From: UBA3792 sp045114775
GTDB taxonomy: Bacteria; Bacillota; Clostridia; Christensenellales; CAG-138
Assembly (NCBI GenBank): GCA_045114775.1
Contig: JBGULC010000012.1
Span: forward strand, 165,462-229,461
Direction of reading: 5' to 3'
Length of the DNA: 64,000 nucleotides
Numbering within the stretch: the stretch's first letter is position 1; each line of letters begins with the position of its first letter. Below, piece after piece: positions 33,598 through 41,735 of the stretch. A program made the position numbers and the translations under genes. The notes below the pieces were generated by a model. It saw only the letters and a program-made list of their open reading frames with translations. It did not search any database and was not told the DNA's origin.

Positions 33598-34086
33598 CTG
33601 TGCGCACAGCGCGTCGCCGTTACCGAGCTCCAGAACCGTGCTTTGGAACAGCATATAATCCCCGATCATCTGAAAAATCAGCATTCCGAAAGGCGCTGCG
33701 GCGATCGCGAGCGCCTTTGCATTTGCATCGCGGCAGTAGAGCGCGGCAAGCGCCGCTGTCGGCAGCGCGATCAGGATTCCAGGCTCCGGAAACAGCGGGA
33801 ACGCGTCGCAAAGCTTCCAGCCGATCAGCCCGCCGAGCGTCGCGGAAAACAGCGCGGCGAGCGGATGATCCGTCGGACAGAGCGCGGCAGCCAGCAGCGC
33901 AAGCGCGCACGGTGCAAAGCAGAGCCGCACGGTCGATTCCCGCAGCGTCGGAAGAACGCTCAGACCGAGCACGACCGGCACGGCGAGAAGGATCGCGGCT
34001 TTTTTCGGCTTTGTCAGGATACCGTCGAACCAGCCGCCCGCGGTCAGAAGCAAGAGAATCAAAAGAAGAATCCTTCCGGTCCACAT
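33514..34086 (-). CDS. Small polytopic membrane protein
   Basis: About 190 residues with six or so hydrophobic helices (RILLLILLLLTAGGWFDGIL, KAAILLAVPVVLGLSVL, LCFAPCALALLAAALC and others). Family not certain; it has some resemblance in length and topology to YphA-type proteins. The start at MWTGRI is a best guess with a weak GGGATGTG upstream that lies inside a perfect inverted repeat. The stop lies 84 bases inside the end of the convergent yibE/F gene. Weakly supported as a gene, but the membrane pattern is consistent. Confidence 0.55.
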   Translation of the reverse strand: MWTGRILLLILLLLTAGGWFDGILTKPKKAAILLAVPVVLGLSVLPTLRESTVRLCFAPCALALLAAALCPTDHPLAALFSATLGGLIGWKLCDAFPLFPEPGILIALPTAALAALYCRDANAKALAIAAAPFGMLIFQMIGDYMLFQSTVLELGNGDALCAQSAGLLFLLTGGLVRSRFGERMRLHAPA

Positions 34087-34088
34087 AA

Positions 34089-34125
34089 AAATCACATCCC
34101 GTCTTTTTCGGATAGGATGTGATTT
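34089..34125 (-). terminator. Perfect 11-bp inverted repeat, terminator and/or ribosome-site hairpin
   Basis: AAATCACATCC and GGATGTGATTT flank a 15-base loop. On the minus strand the stem is followed by TTATG, so it sits both at the end of the guanine-deaminase gene (stop 34143) and directly on the ribosome site of the next gene (start 34086). Confidence 0.6.
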
Positions 34126-34142
34126 CCTGTTTGAATCATGCA

Positions 34143-35978
34143 CTATTTCAGTCTTTTTCCTTCACCGTATACCGCGACGATGTCCTTCGGCTCGGCGATA
34201 TAGACCGCACGGTCGAACCGCTCGCGAAGCGTCAGCCGCGCGGTGTCCGGGTATTCGCGGTCGTCGATGACCACGGCGTGCAGCTTATCGCCCTTCTGAA
34301 AGCCCGGTTTCGCGCCGAAATACGTTGCGCCGGCGGTCGTGCCGAGATAATAACCTTCCGCAACGGAGAGGAACGGCGTTTTCCAGCCGCTTTCGATGCG
34401 CTTGATCTTGGAGGCGCGGATCGACATCTGGATCACGTTCAGCATCGACAGGTGCGCGCCGCCCGCGATATCGCTGCCGAGCACGACCTTCAGGCCCTCG
34501 TCGAGCATCGTGCGGACCGGTGCGACGCCGCTTGCGATGTTCGTATTTGAGTCTGCGCAGTGCACGACGGTGACGCCGTGCGCTTTGATCGCTTCACGCT
34601 CGCGCTCGTCGCTGTAGACGCAGTGCGCCATCAGCGTATCGTTCTTCCAAAGCCCGTACTTTGCGTAGGTCTCCCAGTATTGCCGACAGTCCGGATGCAG
34701 CTCGCGCACCCATTCGATCTCGCTCGTGTTCTCGGACAGATGCGACTGCACCGGAAGGCTGCGCTCGTTTGCGATCCTGCCGAGCCAGTCCATCAGCTCA
34801 TTCGAGCAGGACGGCGTAAATCGCGGCGTGATCATCGGGCGGATCTTTGTGAACCGGTCGCACGCGTCGAGCCAGCGCAGCGTTTCTCGCTTGCTCTCCT
34901 CCGTCGTTTCGCAGTAATAGTCGTAGCTGTTCCGGTCCATATTGACCTTACCGACATAGCCCGAGATCCCCGCGCGTTCAAGCTCCTCCATCAGGATCAG
35001 CGTCGCGTCCGCGTGGATCGAGGAGAACATACAAACCCGCGTCGTGCCGTAGCCGACCAGCCGCTCCGCAAGCGCGCGGTAGTGCATCCGCGCGTAATCC
35101 GAATCGGCGAACCGCGCTTCGGTGCGGAATGTGTAGGTCTTGAGCCAATCCAGAAGCGGCAGATCCATGCCCATGCCGAGCATCGGATACTGCGGCGCAT
35201 GCAGATGCATATCGCAGAACGACTGCATGATCAGCGCGTCGCCGTAATCGGCGAGCTGGCCCTTCTTGAACCGTTCGGGGAGCGTTTCGAATACGCCCTC
35301 GATCACACCGTCGGCGTTCAGCACGATATACCCGTTCTTCACGGCTTCAAGCTCGCCGAGCTTCGGCACCGACAGGATATTGCCGTGCAGCACGTACCAA
35401 CGCGTTTCTCCCGCGGCGCGCGTGTCGATGTCGTCCAGCTCCGCCGCCGGGACCTCGATCGTTGCAAGCCGGTCGCGATACCTTGCGATGACCTGGCTGC
35501 CGCCCACGTCGCCGGAAAGCTTCAGAAGCTCCGGGAACAGATCCTTCGGAAACAGCACCGGATTGCCGCGTCTGCCGTTTGCCGTCGGCGCCGCGATGCG
35601 CGTCGGATCCTTCGAGAAAGCGTCCAGCAGCGCGTTGACCGTCTTTTCGCTCACATAGGGCTGATCCCCCACCGCATAGAGAATCCCGTCCGGATCGCTT
35701 TTTAACGCGTCCTCCGTACCGATCGCGACGCTCGACGCGATCCCGCGCTCGGGATCCGGGTTCTCCGCAACGCGGTATTCCATGCGCTCAGCGACCAGTC
35801 GGCGCTCCTCGGCGCCGGACTTCAGCACGACGGTACGCGAAACGAACCGCTCGCGAAGCCTGTCGTAAAGCTCCAGCGCATGCAGAAGCATCGGCTTTCC
35901 GTCGATCGGATATGCCAGTTTGTCGCTGCCGAAGCGCTTGCTGCTGCCGGCAGCCGTCAGTACCAGTGCGATCCTCAT
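34143..35978 (-). CDS. MocA-like cytidylyltransferase fused to guanine deaminase
   Basis: A 611-residue two-domain protein. Residues 1-190 are a MobA/MocA-type nucleotidyltransferase: LTAAGSSKRFGSDK binding loop, GDQPY (104-108) and GNPVLF (138-143), which in MocA joins CMP to molybdopterin. Residues from about 195 onward are an amidohydrolase of the guanine deaminase group: metal ligands H258 and H260 in DMHLHAPQY, then HLSENTSE, AHCVYS and LGSDIAGG. Guanine deaminase yields xanthine, whose further oxidation needs a molybdenum hydroxylase; fusion to a cofactor enzyme fits that route, though no xanthine dehydrogenase is in the window. It overlaps hydA by 4 bases. Confidence 0.88.
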   Translation of the reverse strand: MRIALVLTAAGSSKRFGSDKLAYPIDGKPMLLHALELYDRLRERFVSRTVVLKSGAEERRLVAERMEYRVAENPDPERGIASSVAIGTEDALKSDPDGILYAVGDQPYVSEKTVNALLDAFSKDPTRIAAPTANGRRGNPVLFPKDLFPELLKLSGDVGGSQVIARYRDRLATIEVPAAELDDIDTRAAGETRWYVLHGNILSVPKLGELEAVKNGYIVLNADGVIEGVFETLPERFKKGQLADYGDALIMQSFCDMHLHAPQYPMLGMGMDLPLLDWLKTYTFRTEARFADSDYARMHYRALAERLVGYGTTRVCMFSSIHADATLILMEELERAGISGYVGKVNMDRNSYDYYCETTEESKRETLRWLDACDRFTKIRPMITPRFTPSCSNELMDWLGRIANERSLPVQSHLSENTSEIEWVRELHPDCRQYWETYAKYGLWKNDTLMAHCVYSDEREREAIKAHGVTVVHCADSNTNIASGVAPVRTMLDEGLKVVLGSDIAGGAHLSMLNVIQMSIRASKIKRIESGWKTPFLSVAEGYYLGTTAGATYFGAKPGFQKGDKLHAVVIDDREYPDTARLTLRERFDRAVYIAEPKDIVAVYGEGKRLK

Positions 35979-37345
35979 TTTCTGTACCTCTCGGCAGGTC
36001 TGCGGAAGACATACCTCCCGCAGTACGGTTTGATCAGCGTTCCGTTCTCCACGACGAGCTCGCCGTTCAGGATGACGTCGCGCGTTCTTCCTTTGGCCTC
36101 GATCCCCTCATAGGGCGAGTTGTCGCAGGCGTGAAGATTCGTTTTCCACGAGATCGTATGCGGATCGTTCGGATCGAAGATCACGATATCCGCATCGGAT
36201 CCGACCCTGAGAACGCCCTTTTCGGGGAACATGCCGAACAGCCGCGCCGCCCGCTCGCTCATCAGAAGCGCCATCTGTTCAAGCGTGATCGCGCCGGTTT
36301 GCACCGCGTAGGTGTAGACGAGCTCCGCGCGGTTCTGTACCCCCGCGCCGCCGTTCGGGATCTTCGTAAAATCGTCCTTTCCCAGCGCCTTCTGCGCCAT
36401 CGTAAACGAGCAGTGGTCCGTGCCGATGAAGTCAATATCCTTCTTTTTCATGCCGTCCAGAATCGCCGCGCGGTCCCTCGCTTCGCGAAGCGGCGGCGAC
36501 ATCACGAACTTCGCGCCGTCCGGGTCGGCATAGCGGGAAACGTCGAGCGTAATATACTGCGGACAGGTCTCCGCATAGACCTCGACGCCGCGCTTTCTTG
36601 CCGCGCGGACCTCGTTTAACCCTTCCGCCGTGGACAGATGCACCACCCATGCGGGGAAACCGGAAAGCTCTGCGATCCGCATCAGCCGCGCGACGCCCTC
36701 CGCCTCGACCGCCTGCGGCCGCGTGACCGGATGCGCCGTCGGGTCCAGATGCCCTTTCGCCTTTTCTTCGGCGATCCGCGCCCCGAGAACGTCGTAGTTT
36801 TCGCAATGCACGCCGATGATCCCGCCGCGACAACCGATAAACTTCTGCGCGTCGTAGATCTGTCCGTCGTTCACCCGCATCGCGTCGTAGACCATGTACA
36901 TCTTGAACGAGGAGATCCCCGCTCGGATCATATCGTCGACCTCGGCTTTTCGCGCGTCGTTCCATTCCGACACTGCCATATGGAAGCCGTAGTTCGAGGA
37001 GCTTTTCTCGGCTTTTTTGTGCCACAGATCGAGCGCGTCGTGCATTGTCATGCCGTGATCCTGCGTCGCAAAATCCAGCACCGTCGTGGTGCCGCCGACG
37101 ATCGCTGCCTTCGTGCCGGACTCGAAATCGTCCGCCGTGACCGTCACGCCGAGATCGAGGTCGAAATGCGTGTGCGTGTCGATAAAGCCCGCAAAGAGGA
37201 AGCATCCCGCCGCGTCGATCACGCGGTCGGCCGATGCGTCGATCCTCTCGGCGATTCTCTTGATCTTCCCGTCCGAAACGAGAATATCCGCTTTTTTTCT
37301 GCCCGTCGATCGCACGACCGTGCCGTTTTTGATCAGGATCTGCAT
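35975..37345 (-). CDS. hydA: Dihydropyrimidinase / D-hydantoinase family cyclic amidohydrolase
   Basis: A 456-residue amidohydrolase. The binuclear metal site is visible as H58 and H60 in DTHTHFDLD and the carboxylated Lys148 in SSFKMYMVYD, with GVHCENYD, VVHLSTAEG and the Asp of GTDHCSF further on. It opens cyclic ureides such as dihydrouracil or related hydantoins. The start at MQILIKNG has GGAGG 8 bases upstream; an upstream in-frame codon is not supported. In clostridial purine clusters a HydA paralogue commonly accompanies molybdenum-hydroxylase genes, so the true substrate could be a purine breakdown product. Confidence 0.88.
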   Translation of the reverse strand: MQILIKNGTVVRSTGRKKADILVSDGKIKRIAERIDASADRVIDAAGCFLFAGFIDTHTHFDLDLGVTVTADDFESGTKAAIVGGTTTVLDFATQDHGMTMHDALDLWHKKAEKSSSNYGFHMAVSEWNDARKAEVDDMIRAGISSFKMYMVYDAMRVNDGQIYDAQKFIGCRGGIIGVHCENYDVLGARIAEEKAKGHLDPTAHPVTRPQAVEAEGVARLMRIAELSGFPAWVVHLSTAEGLNEVRAARKRGVEVYAETCPQYITLDVSRYADPDGAKFVMSPPLREARDRAAILDGMKKKDIDFIGTDHCSFTMAQKALGKDDFTKIPNGGAGVQNRAELVYTYAVQTGAITLEQMALLMSERAARLFGMFPEKGVLRVGSDADIVIFDPNDPHTISWKTNLHACDNSPYEGIEAKGRTRDVILNGELVVENGTLIKPYCGRYVFRRPAERYRK

Positions 37346-37378
37346 ATTGCTTTCCTCCGTCGATGTCAATTCAATTAC

Positions 37379-37407
37379 AGAATACCACATTCCGCAGGGG
37401 CACGCAA
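37379..37407 (-). promoter_or_regulatory. Possible promoter of the hydA operon
   Basis: Minus-strand TTGCGT, 17-base spacer, TATTCT, 34 bases before the start codon. Confidence 0.5.
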
Positions 37408-37459
37408 GCGATACATGCACGTCTCTCCCCTGCCGCCGCTGCGCGGAAGCGCGCTGCGA

Positions 37460-38128
37460 TCATTGCACAAATAGTTCAACCTTTTTCTTTCTCCGCTCCG
37501 GCGGCGGAAGCTTGCCCAGAATGCGGTGATACAGGAGAAGCAGCACGGCAAAGCCCACGATCACGAGCAGCACGATGCGCCAAACCTTCCACGGCTCCCA
37601 GTAATAACCGAGCAGCGCGTCCGCGGCGGTGATCAAAAGCGCGCCGCCGATCAGCCAGGGAAGTTTTTTCCGGGAGAAGAGCTTACGGACCGGAACGTGC
37701 GGAAACAGCAGCTTCCATACGAGCGCAAACAGCCCGATCAGCAGCGCTGCCTCCAGCAGAAAATGAAGCAGGACCTGACCGACCGGAGAGTTCCACAGCG
37801 CGGTCAGCAGTGTGATCAGCAGTTCCCCGATCCCCCAAAGCGGAAGCAAGACAAGCGCGCGTACCGGCAGCGGCCAGGACTGTATGCGAAGGCAAATGCG
37901 TTCACGCAGCGTATACGGCTCGTAACTGTCCGTTTCGAGAATATAGCTTCGGTGCTCCGTACCGTCGACCACGCACACATGCGACGGATCGGTTTCGGAT
38001 CCTTCGGACGGTCTGAGCAGCGTCGCGGGGTCCGTCACCGCCGCGTTCACAAGCAGGCTCGCCGCAGCCACGGCGCCTGCCGCTCCGGCCGCGGCACGCT
38101 TTGCGGTTTTACTTGTCTTCTTTTTCAT
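37460..38128 (-). CDS. Hypothetical membrane protein
   Basis: About 222 residues. A basic N-terminus and Ala-rich hydrophobic segment (AAAGAAGAVAAASLLVNAAV) resemble a signal or anchor, followed by an outer loop of about 50 residues (GSETDPSHVCVVDGTEHRSYILETDSYEPYTLRE) and four hydrophobic helices ending in a basic tail (PPPERRKKKVELFVQ). GGAGG precedes the ATG by about 7 bases. I do not recognise the family. Confidence 0.7.
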   Translation of the reverse strand: MKKKTSKTAKRAAAGAAGAVAAASLLVNAAVTDPATLLRPSEGSETDPSHVCVVDGTEHRSYILETDSYEPYTLRERICLRIQSWPLPVRALVLLPLWGIGELLITLLTALWNSPVGQVLLHFLLEAALLIGLFALVWKLLFPHVPVRKLFSRKKLPWLIGGALLITAADALLGYYWEPWKVWRIVLLVIVGFAVLLLLYHRILGKLPPPERRKKKVELFVQ

Positions 38129-38176
38129 CAAAGCCCTCCGCTCAATCCTGTATGGGATCCATTGCGGTTGTCAGTG

Positions 38177-38395
38177 TTATACGGTGTTGAAAGGATCTCC
38201 TGAACAGAGCTTCCGCGGAGATCCGAATTCATCGGTCCCGTCCGGTTCCGTCCGCTGTTCCGCTGTAAGCAGAACCTTATTCTCCCCGACTGCGTACCGT
38301 TCGCAATCCTTCGACCGATGCTTCGCCCGGATCAGATTCGGCAAGTACGGCATCAGCGAAACAATCAGCCCGACGCAAGAAAAGCCAAAGTGCAT
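38177..38395 (-). pseudogene. Truncated small membrane protein remnant
   Basis: A 72-residue frame beginning MHFGFSCVGLIVSLMPYLPNLIRAKHRSKDCERYAVGENKVLLT. I recall this as the start of a larger multi-helix protein of clostridia (usually begun MNFGFSYVGLIFLLMLFIPN); here the remainder is missing and the tail (AEQRTEPDGTDEFGSPRKLCSGDPFNTV) looks unrelated. A GAGG sequence lies 5 bases upstream. Probably a decayed fragment, possibly still translated. Confidence 0.5.
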
Positions 38396-38451
38396 TCCGC
38401 CCTCGCGTCCTTCGATTTTCAGTTTATCATATCCACGGCGCGGATGCAATC

Positions 38452-38479
38452 GAAAACCGCCCGAAAAAGGGCGGTTTTC
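38452..38479. terminator. Bidirectional terminator after glmS
   Basis: GAAAACCGCCC / GGGCGGTTTTC, 11-bp perfect stem with a GAAAAA loop and T-rich arm ends on both strands; lies 47 bases after the glmS stop. Confidence 0.85.
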
Positions 38480-38525
38480 ACGAATGCTTCTGCGGTTTTC
38501 CGGCGTTGCGGATCCGCCGATCCGT

Positions 38526-40394
38526 TTATTCCACGGTCACGCTTTTTGCGAGATTTCTGGGCTTATCGACGTCGAGCCCCTTTGCGACGCTCGTATAGTA
38601 CGCCAAAAGCTGCAGGGGAATGATCGCGATGCTGCCGATAAAGTGCGGATCGGTGTTCGGCACATAGACGGTGAAGTTCGCCGCCTCCTCGACGTTGTAG
38701 TTGCCGTAGCCGGTGAGCCCCATGAGATACGCGCCGCGCGCCTTGCACTCCGCCATGTTGCTTACCGTCTTTTCGATCCGGTCCTCCTGCGTCAGCACGC
38801 CGATGATCAGCGTGCCGTTTTCGACGAGCGAGATCGTGCCGTGCTTCAGCTCGCCCGCGGCGTACGCCTCGCTGTGGATGTAGGAGATCTCCTTCATCTT
38901 GAGGCTGCCTTCGAGGCAGATCGCGTAATCGAGCCCGCGGCCGATGAAGAAGATGTCCCGCGCGTTGGCGTGCTTACTGGCAAACCACTGGATGCGCTCC
39001 TTGTCCTCAAGCGCGCGCTCCATCTTGTCCGGCAGTTCGGAAAGGTCCCTGATAAACGCTGCATAGCGCGTCGGATCGAGCCTTCCGCGGACGTCGGCGA
39101 GCGCAATGGCAAGCGCGTACATGGCGGCAAGCTGCGCGCTGTACGCCTTGGTCGTGGCGACGGCGATCTCGGGTCCGGCAAGCGTGTAGAGCACATGATC
39201 CGCTTCACGCGCGATGGTCGAGCCGATCACATTGACGATTGCAAGCGTCGGTATGCCCTTCGCCTTTGCCGCGCGCAGCGCCGCCAGACTGTCCGCCGTT
39301 TCGCCGGACTGCGACACCACGATCACCAGCGAGCGATCCGTAAGCATCAGCTTTCTGTAGCGGAATTCCGAAGCAAGCTCCACGCGAACGGGCAGCTCCG
39401 CAAGGTCCTCGATCACGTACTGCGCCAGCATGCCGACGTGCCACGCCGAACCGCAGGCGACGATGTGGACGTCCGATATTTCGCGCAGGAACTCCGTTGA
39501 AAGTCCGGCGGCGGAGAGGTCGATCCGTTCGTTTTTTACGATGCTGTTCAGCGTATCCCGAACGGCGCGCGGCTGCTCGTGGATCTCCTTGATCATGAAA
39601 TGCTCGTAGCCGCCCTTTTCCGCGGCTTCGGCGTTCCAGGTGATCCGGGAAAGCGGCAAAGTGATCTCGTCGCCGTTCAGGTCGAAGAAGTGCGCCTCGC
39701 CGGGCAGGATGCGGGCCGATTGCAGGTTGTCGATGTAGTACACGTCGCGGGTATGCTTCAGGATCGCGGGAACGTCGGATGCAAGGAAGCTCTCCCCGTC
39801 GGCGACGCCGATGATCAGCGGGCTATCCTTCCGCGCGCAGTAGAGCTCGCCGGGAAAATCCTTGAACATCAGCGCCAGCGCGTAGCTGCCGCGTACGCGC
39901 ACCATCATGCGGTTGATCGCGTCGATCGGGCCGATCTTATACTTCTTATAATAGTAGTCGACCAGCTTGATCACGACCTCGGTGTCCGTGCCGCTGTAGA
40001 AGCGATAGCCGTTGTTCAGAAGCTTTTGTTTGAGCTCCTCGTAGTTCTCGATGATGCCGTTGTGTACCCCGACCACGTCTGATTCGACCGGACCCGAGCC
40101 GGAGCCCGTCGCGTTGCCGGAAACATGCGGATGCGCGTTTGCGCGGCTCGGCTCGCCGTGCGTCGCCCAGCGCGTATGCCCGATGCCGCAAAACCCCGGC
40201 ATCGTCCGACCCTCGTCGGTCATCTCGATCAGATTCCTGAGCTTGCCGGTCGCCTTCACCACCTCGGCAAGCGCATCGCCGCTGCGCACGGCAAGCCCCG
40301 CTGAGTCATACCCGCGGTATTCGAGCTTTTTCAGGCCCTCCAACAGGATCGGCGCCGCCGGCTTCGAGCCGGTGTACCCAACGATTCCGCACAT
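38526..40394 (-). CDS. glmS: Glutamine-fructose-6-phosphate aminotransferase (isomerising)
   Basis: A 622-residue enzyme that makes glucosamine-6-phosphate for cell-wall synthesis. Cys2 (MCGIVGYTG) is the glutaminase nucleophile; GIGHTRWATHGEPS and the SVTVE C-terminus, plus two SIS domains (VIVVSQSGETADSLAALRAAKAKG), complete the set. It follows glnA by 9 bases. I saw no glmS ribozyme upstream, consistent with its position inside an operon. Confidence 0.98.
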   Translation of the reverse strand: MCGIVGYTGSKPAAPILLEGLKKLEYRGYDSAGLAVRSGDALAEVVKATGKLRNLIEMTDEGRTMPGFCGIGHTRWATHGEPSRANAHPHVSGNATGSGSGPVESDVVGVHNGIIENYEELKQKLLNNGYRFYSGTDTEVVIKLVDYYYKKYKIGPIDAINRMMVRVRGSYALALMFKDFPGELYCARKDSPLIIGVADGESFLASDVPAILKHTRDVYYIDNLQSARILPGEAHFFDLNGDEITLPLSRITWNAEAAEKGGYEHFMIKEIHEQPRAVRDTLNSIVKNERIDLSAAGLSTEFLREISDVHIVACGSAWHVGMLAQYVIEDLAELPVRVELASEFRYRKLMLTDRSLVIVVSQSGETADSLAALRAAKAKGIPTLAIVNVIGSTIAREADHVLYTLAGPEIAVATTKAYSAQLAAMYALAIALADVRGRLDPTRYAAFIRDLSELPDKMERALEDKERIQWFASKHANARDIFFIGRGLDYAICLEGSLKMKEISYIHSEAYAAGELKHGTISLVENGTLIIGVLTQEDRIEKTVSNMAECKARGAYLMGLTGYGNYNVEEAANFTVYVPNTDPHFIGSIAIIPLQLLAYYTSVAKGLDVDKPRNLAKSVTVE

Positions 40395-40403
40395 AATTCC
40401 TCC

Positions 40404-41735
40404 TCAATAGACGATCATGTATTTTTTCAGTTCCCAATCGGTCACGCGCGTGCGGTATTCATCCCACTCGCGGCGCTTGCCCTCCGTGTAATGTGTGAAG
40501 ACGTGACTGCCGAGCGTGTCCACGATCAGCGGATCGGCGGAAAGGCACTCGACCGCCTCCAGGAGATTCCCGGGCAGGCTGTCGATCCCGTGCGCCTTGC
40601 GCTCCGCCTCGGTCATCAGATAGATGTTTTCGGTGATCTCCGCAGGCGGCTCGAGGCCCTTTTCAATGCCGTCCAACCCTGCGGCGAGACATACCGCGAC
40701 CGCCAGATACGGATTGCAGGCGGGGTCCGGGCAGCGAAGCTCCACGCGCGTAGAGCTTCCGCGCGCCGCCGGGATACGGATCAGCGCCGAACGGTTCGAC
40801 GCGCTCCACGCAAGGTAGCACGGCGCTTCATAGCCGGGCACGAGGCGCTTGTAGGAATTGACAAGCGGGTTTGTGATCGCTGCCATGCCGCGCACATGCG
40901 CCAGCACGCCCGCGATGAAGCTGTACGCCTCTCCGGAAAGCTGCTTTGCGCCGTTCGGATCGAAAAAGATGTTCTTCCCATCGCGGAACAGCGACATGTT
41001 CACGTGCATGCCGCTGCCGTTGATCCCGAATACGGGCTTCGGCATGAAGGTCGCGTGCAGACCGTAGTTCTGCGAGATTGTCTTGACCGCCATGCGGAAC
41101 GTCAGGATGTTGTCGGCGGCGGTCAGCGCTTCCTCATACTTGAAGTCGATCTCGTGCTGTCCCTCGGCGACCTCGTGATGGCTTGCCTCGATCTCGAAGC
41201 CCATCTCCTCGAGCATCAGACAGATCTCGCGGCGCACGTTGCCGCCGTGGTCGATCGGCGCCATATCGAAATAGCCTGCCGCGTCCGCCGTACGCGAGGT
41301 CGGCAGGCCCTTGTCGTCCGCTTCGAAGAGGAAGAATTCCATCTCAGGACCGACGTTGAAGGTGTAGCCCATTTCCTCCGCGCGTTTCAGAGTCCGCTTC
41401 AGAACATAGCGCGGATCGCCGACAAACGGCGTGCCGTCCGGGTTATAGACGTCGCAGATCAGCCGCGCCGTCTTGTGCATGGCGGGCTGCCAAGGCAGGA
41501 TCGCAAAGGTGTTGAGGTCGGGTCTCAGGTACTGGTCGGATTCGTGGATACGCGTGAAGCCCTCGATCGAGCTGCCGTCGATCATGATCTTGTTGTCCAG
41601 GACCTTTTCGATCTGCGAGCGGGTGACCGCGACGTTCTTCATCTGACCGAAGATGTCGGAAAACTGCAGGCGGATAAACTCGATATCTTCTTCGTTGACA
41701 ATGCGGACGATGTCCTCTTTTGTATAATGCTTCAT
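40404..41735 (-). CDS. glnA: Glutamine synthetase, type I
   Basis: A 443-residue GS I of the short Gram-positive type. It starts KEDIVRIVNEEDIEFIRLQFSDIFGQMKNVAV and contains DGSSIEGF, GPEMEFFLF, EVAEGQHEI, NGSGMHVNMSLF and NPYLAVAVCLAAG. The adenylylation-site loop of the longer beta type is absent, so control should be by feedback inhibition. It forms glutamine from glutamate, ammonia and ATP. The start overlaps the pyrG stop (ATGA) and glmS follows, so glutamine maker and users are co-expressed. Confidence 0.98.
   Translation of the reverse strand: MKHYTKEDIVRIVNEEDIEFIRLQFSDIFGQMKNVAVTRSQIEKVLDNKIMIDGSSIEGFTRIHESDQYLRPDLNTFAILPWQPAMHKTARLICDVYNPDGTPFVGDPRYVLKRTLKRAEEMGYTFNVGPEMEFFLFEADDKGLPTSRTADAAGYFDMAPIDHGGNVRREICLMLEEMGFEIEASHHEVAEGQHEIDFKYEEALTAADNILTFRMAVKTISQNYGLHATFMPKPVFGINGSGMHVNMSLFRDGKNIFFDPNGAKQLSGEAYSFIAGVLAHVRGMAAITNPLVNSYKRLVPGYEAPCYLAWSASNRSALIRIPAARGSSTRVELRCPDPACNPYLAVAVCLAAGLDGIEKGLEPPAEITENIYLMTEAERKAHGIDSLPGNLLEAVECLSADPLIVDTLGSHVFTHYTEGKRREWDEYRTRVTDWELKKYMIVY

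Noticed and set aside
40395..40403. glmS ribozyme upstream of glmS
   Set aside because: Only 9 bases separate glnA and glmS, leaving no room for the ribozyme.
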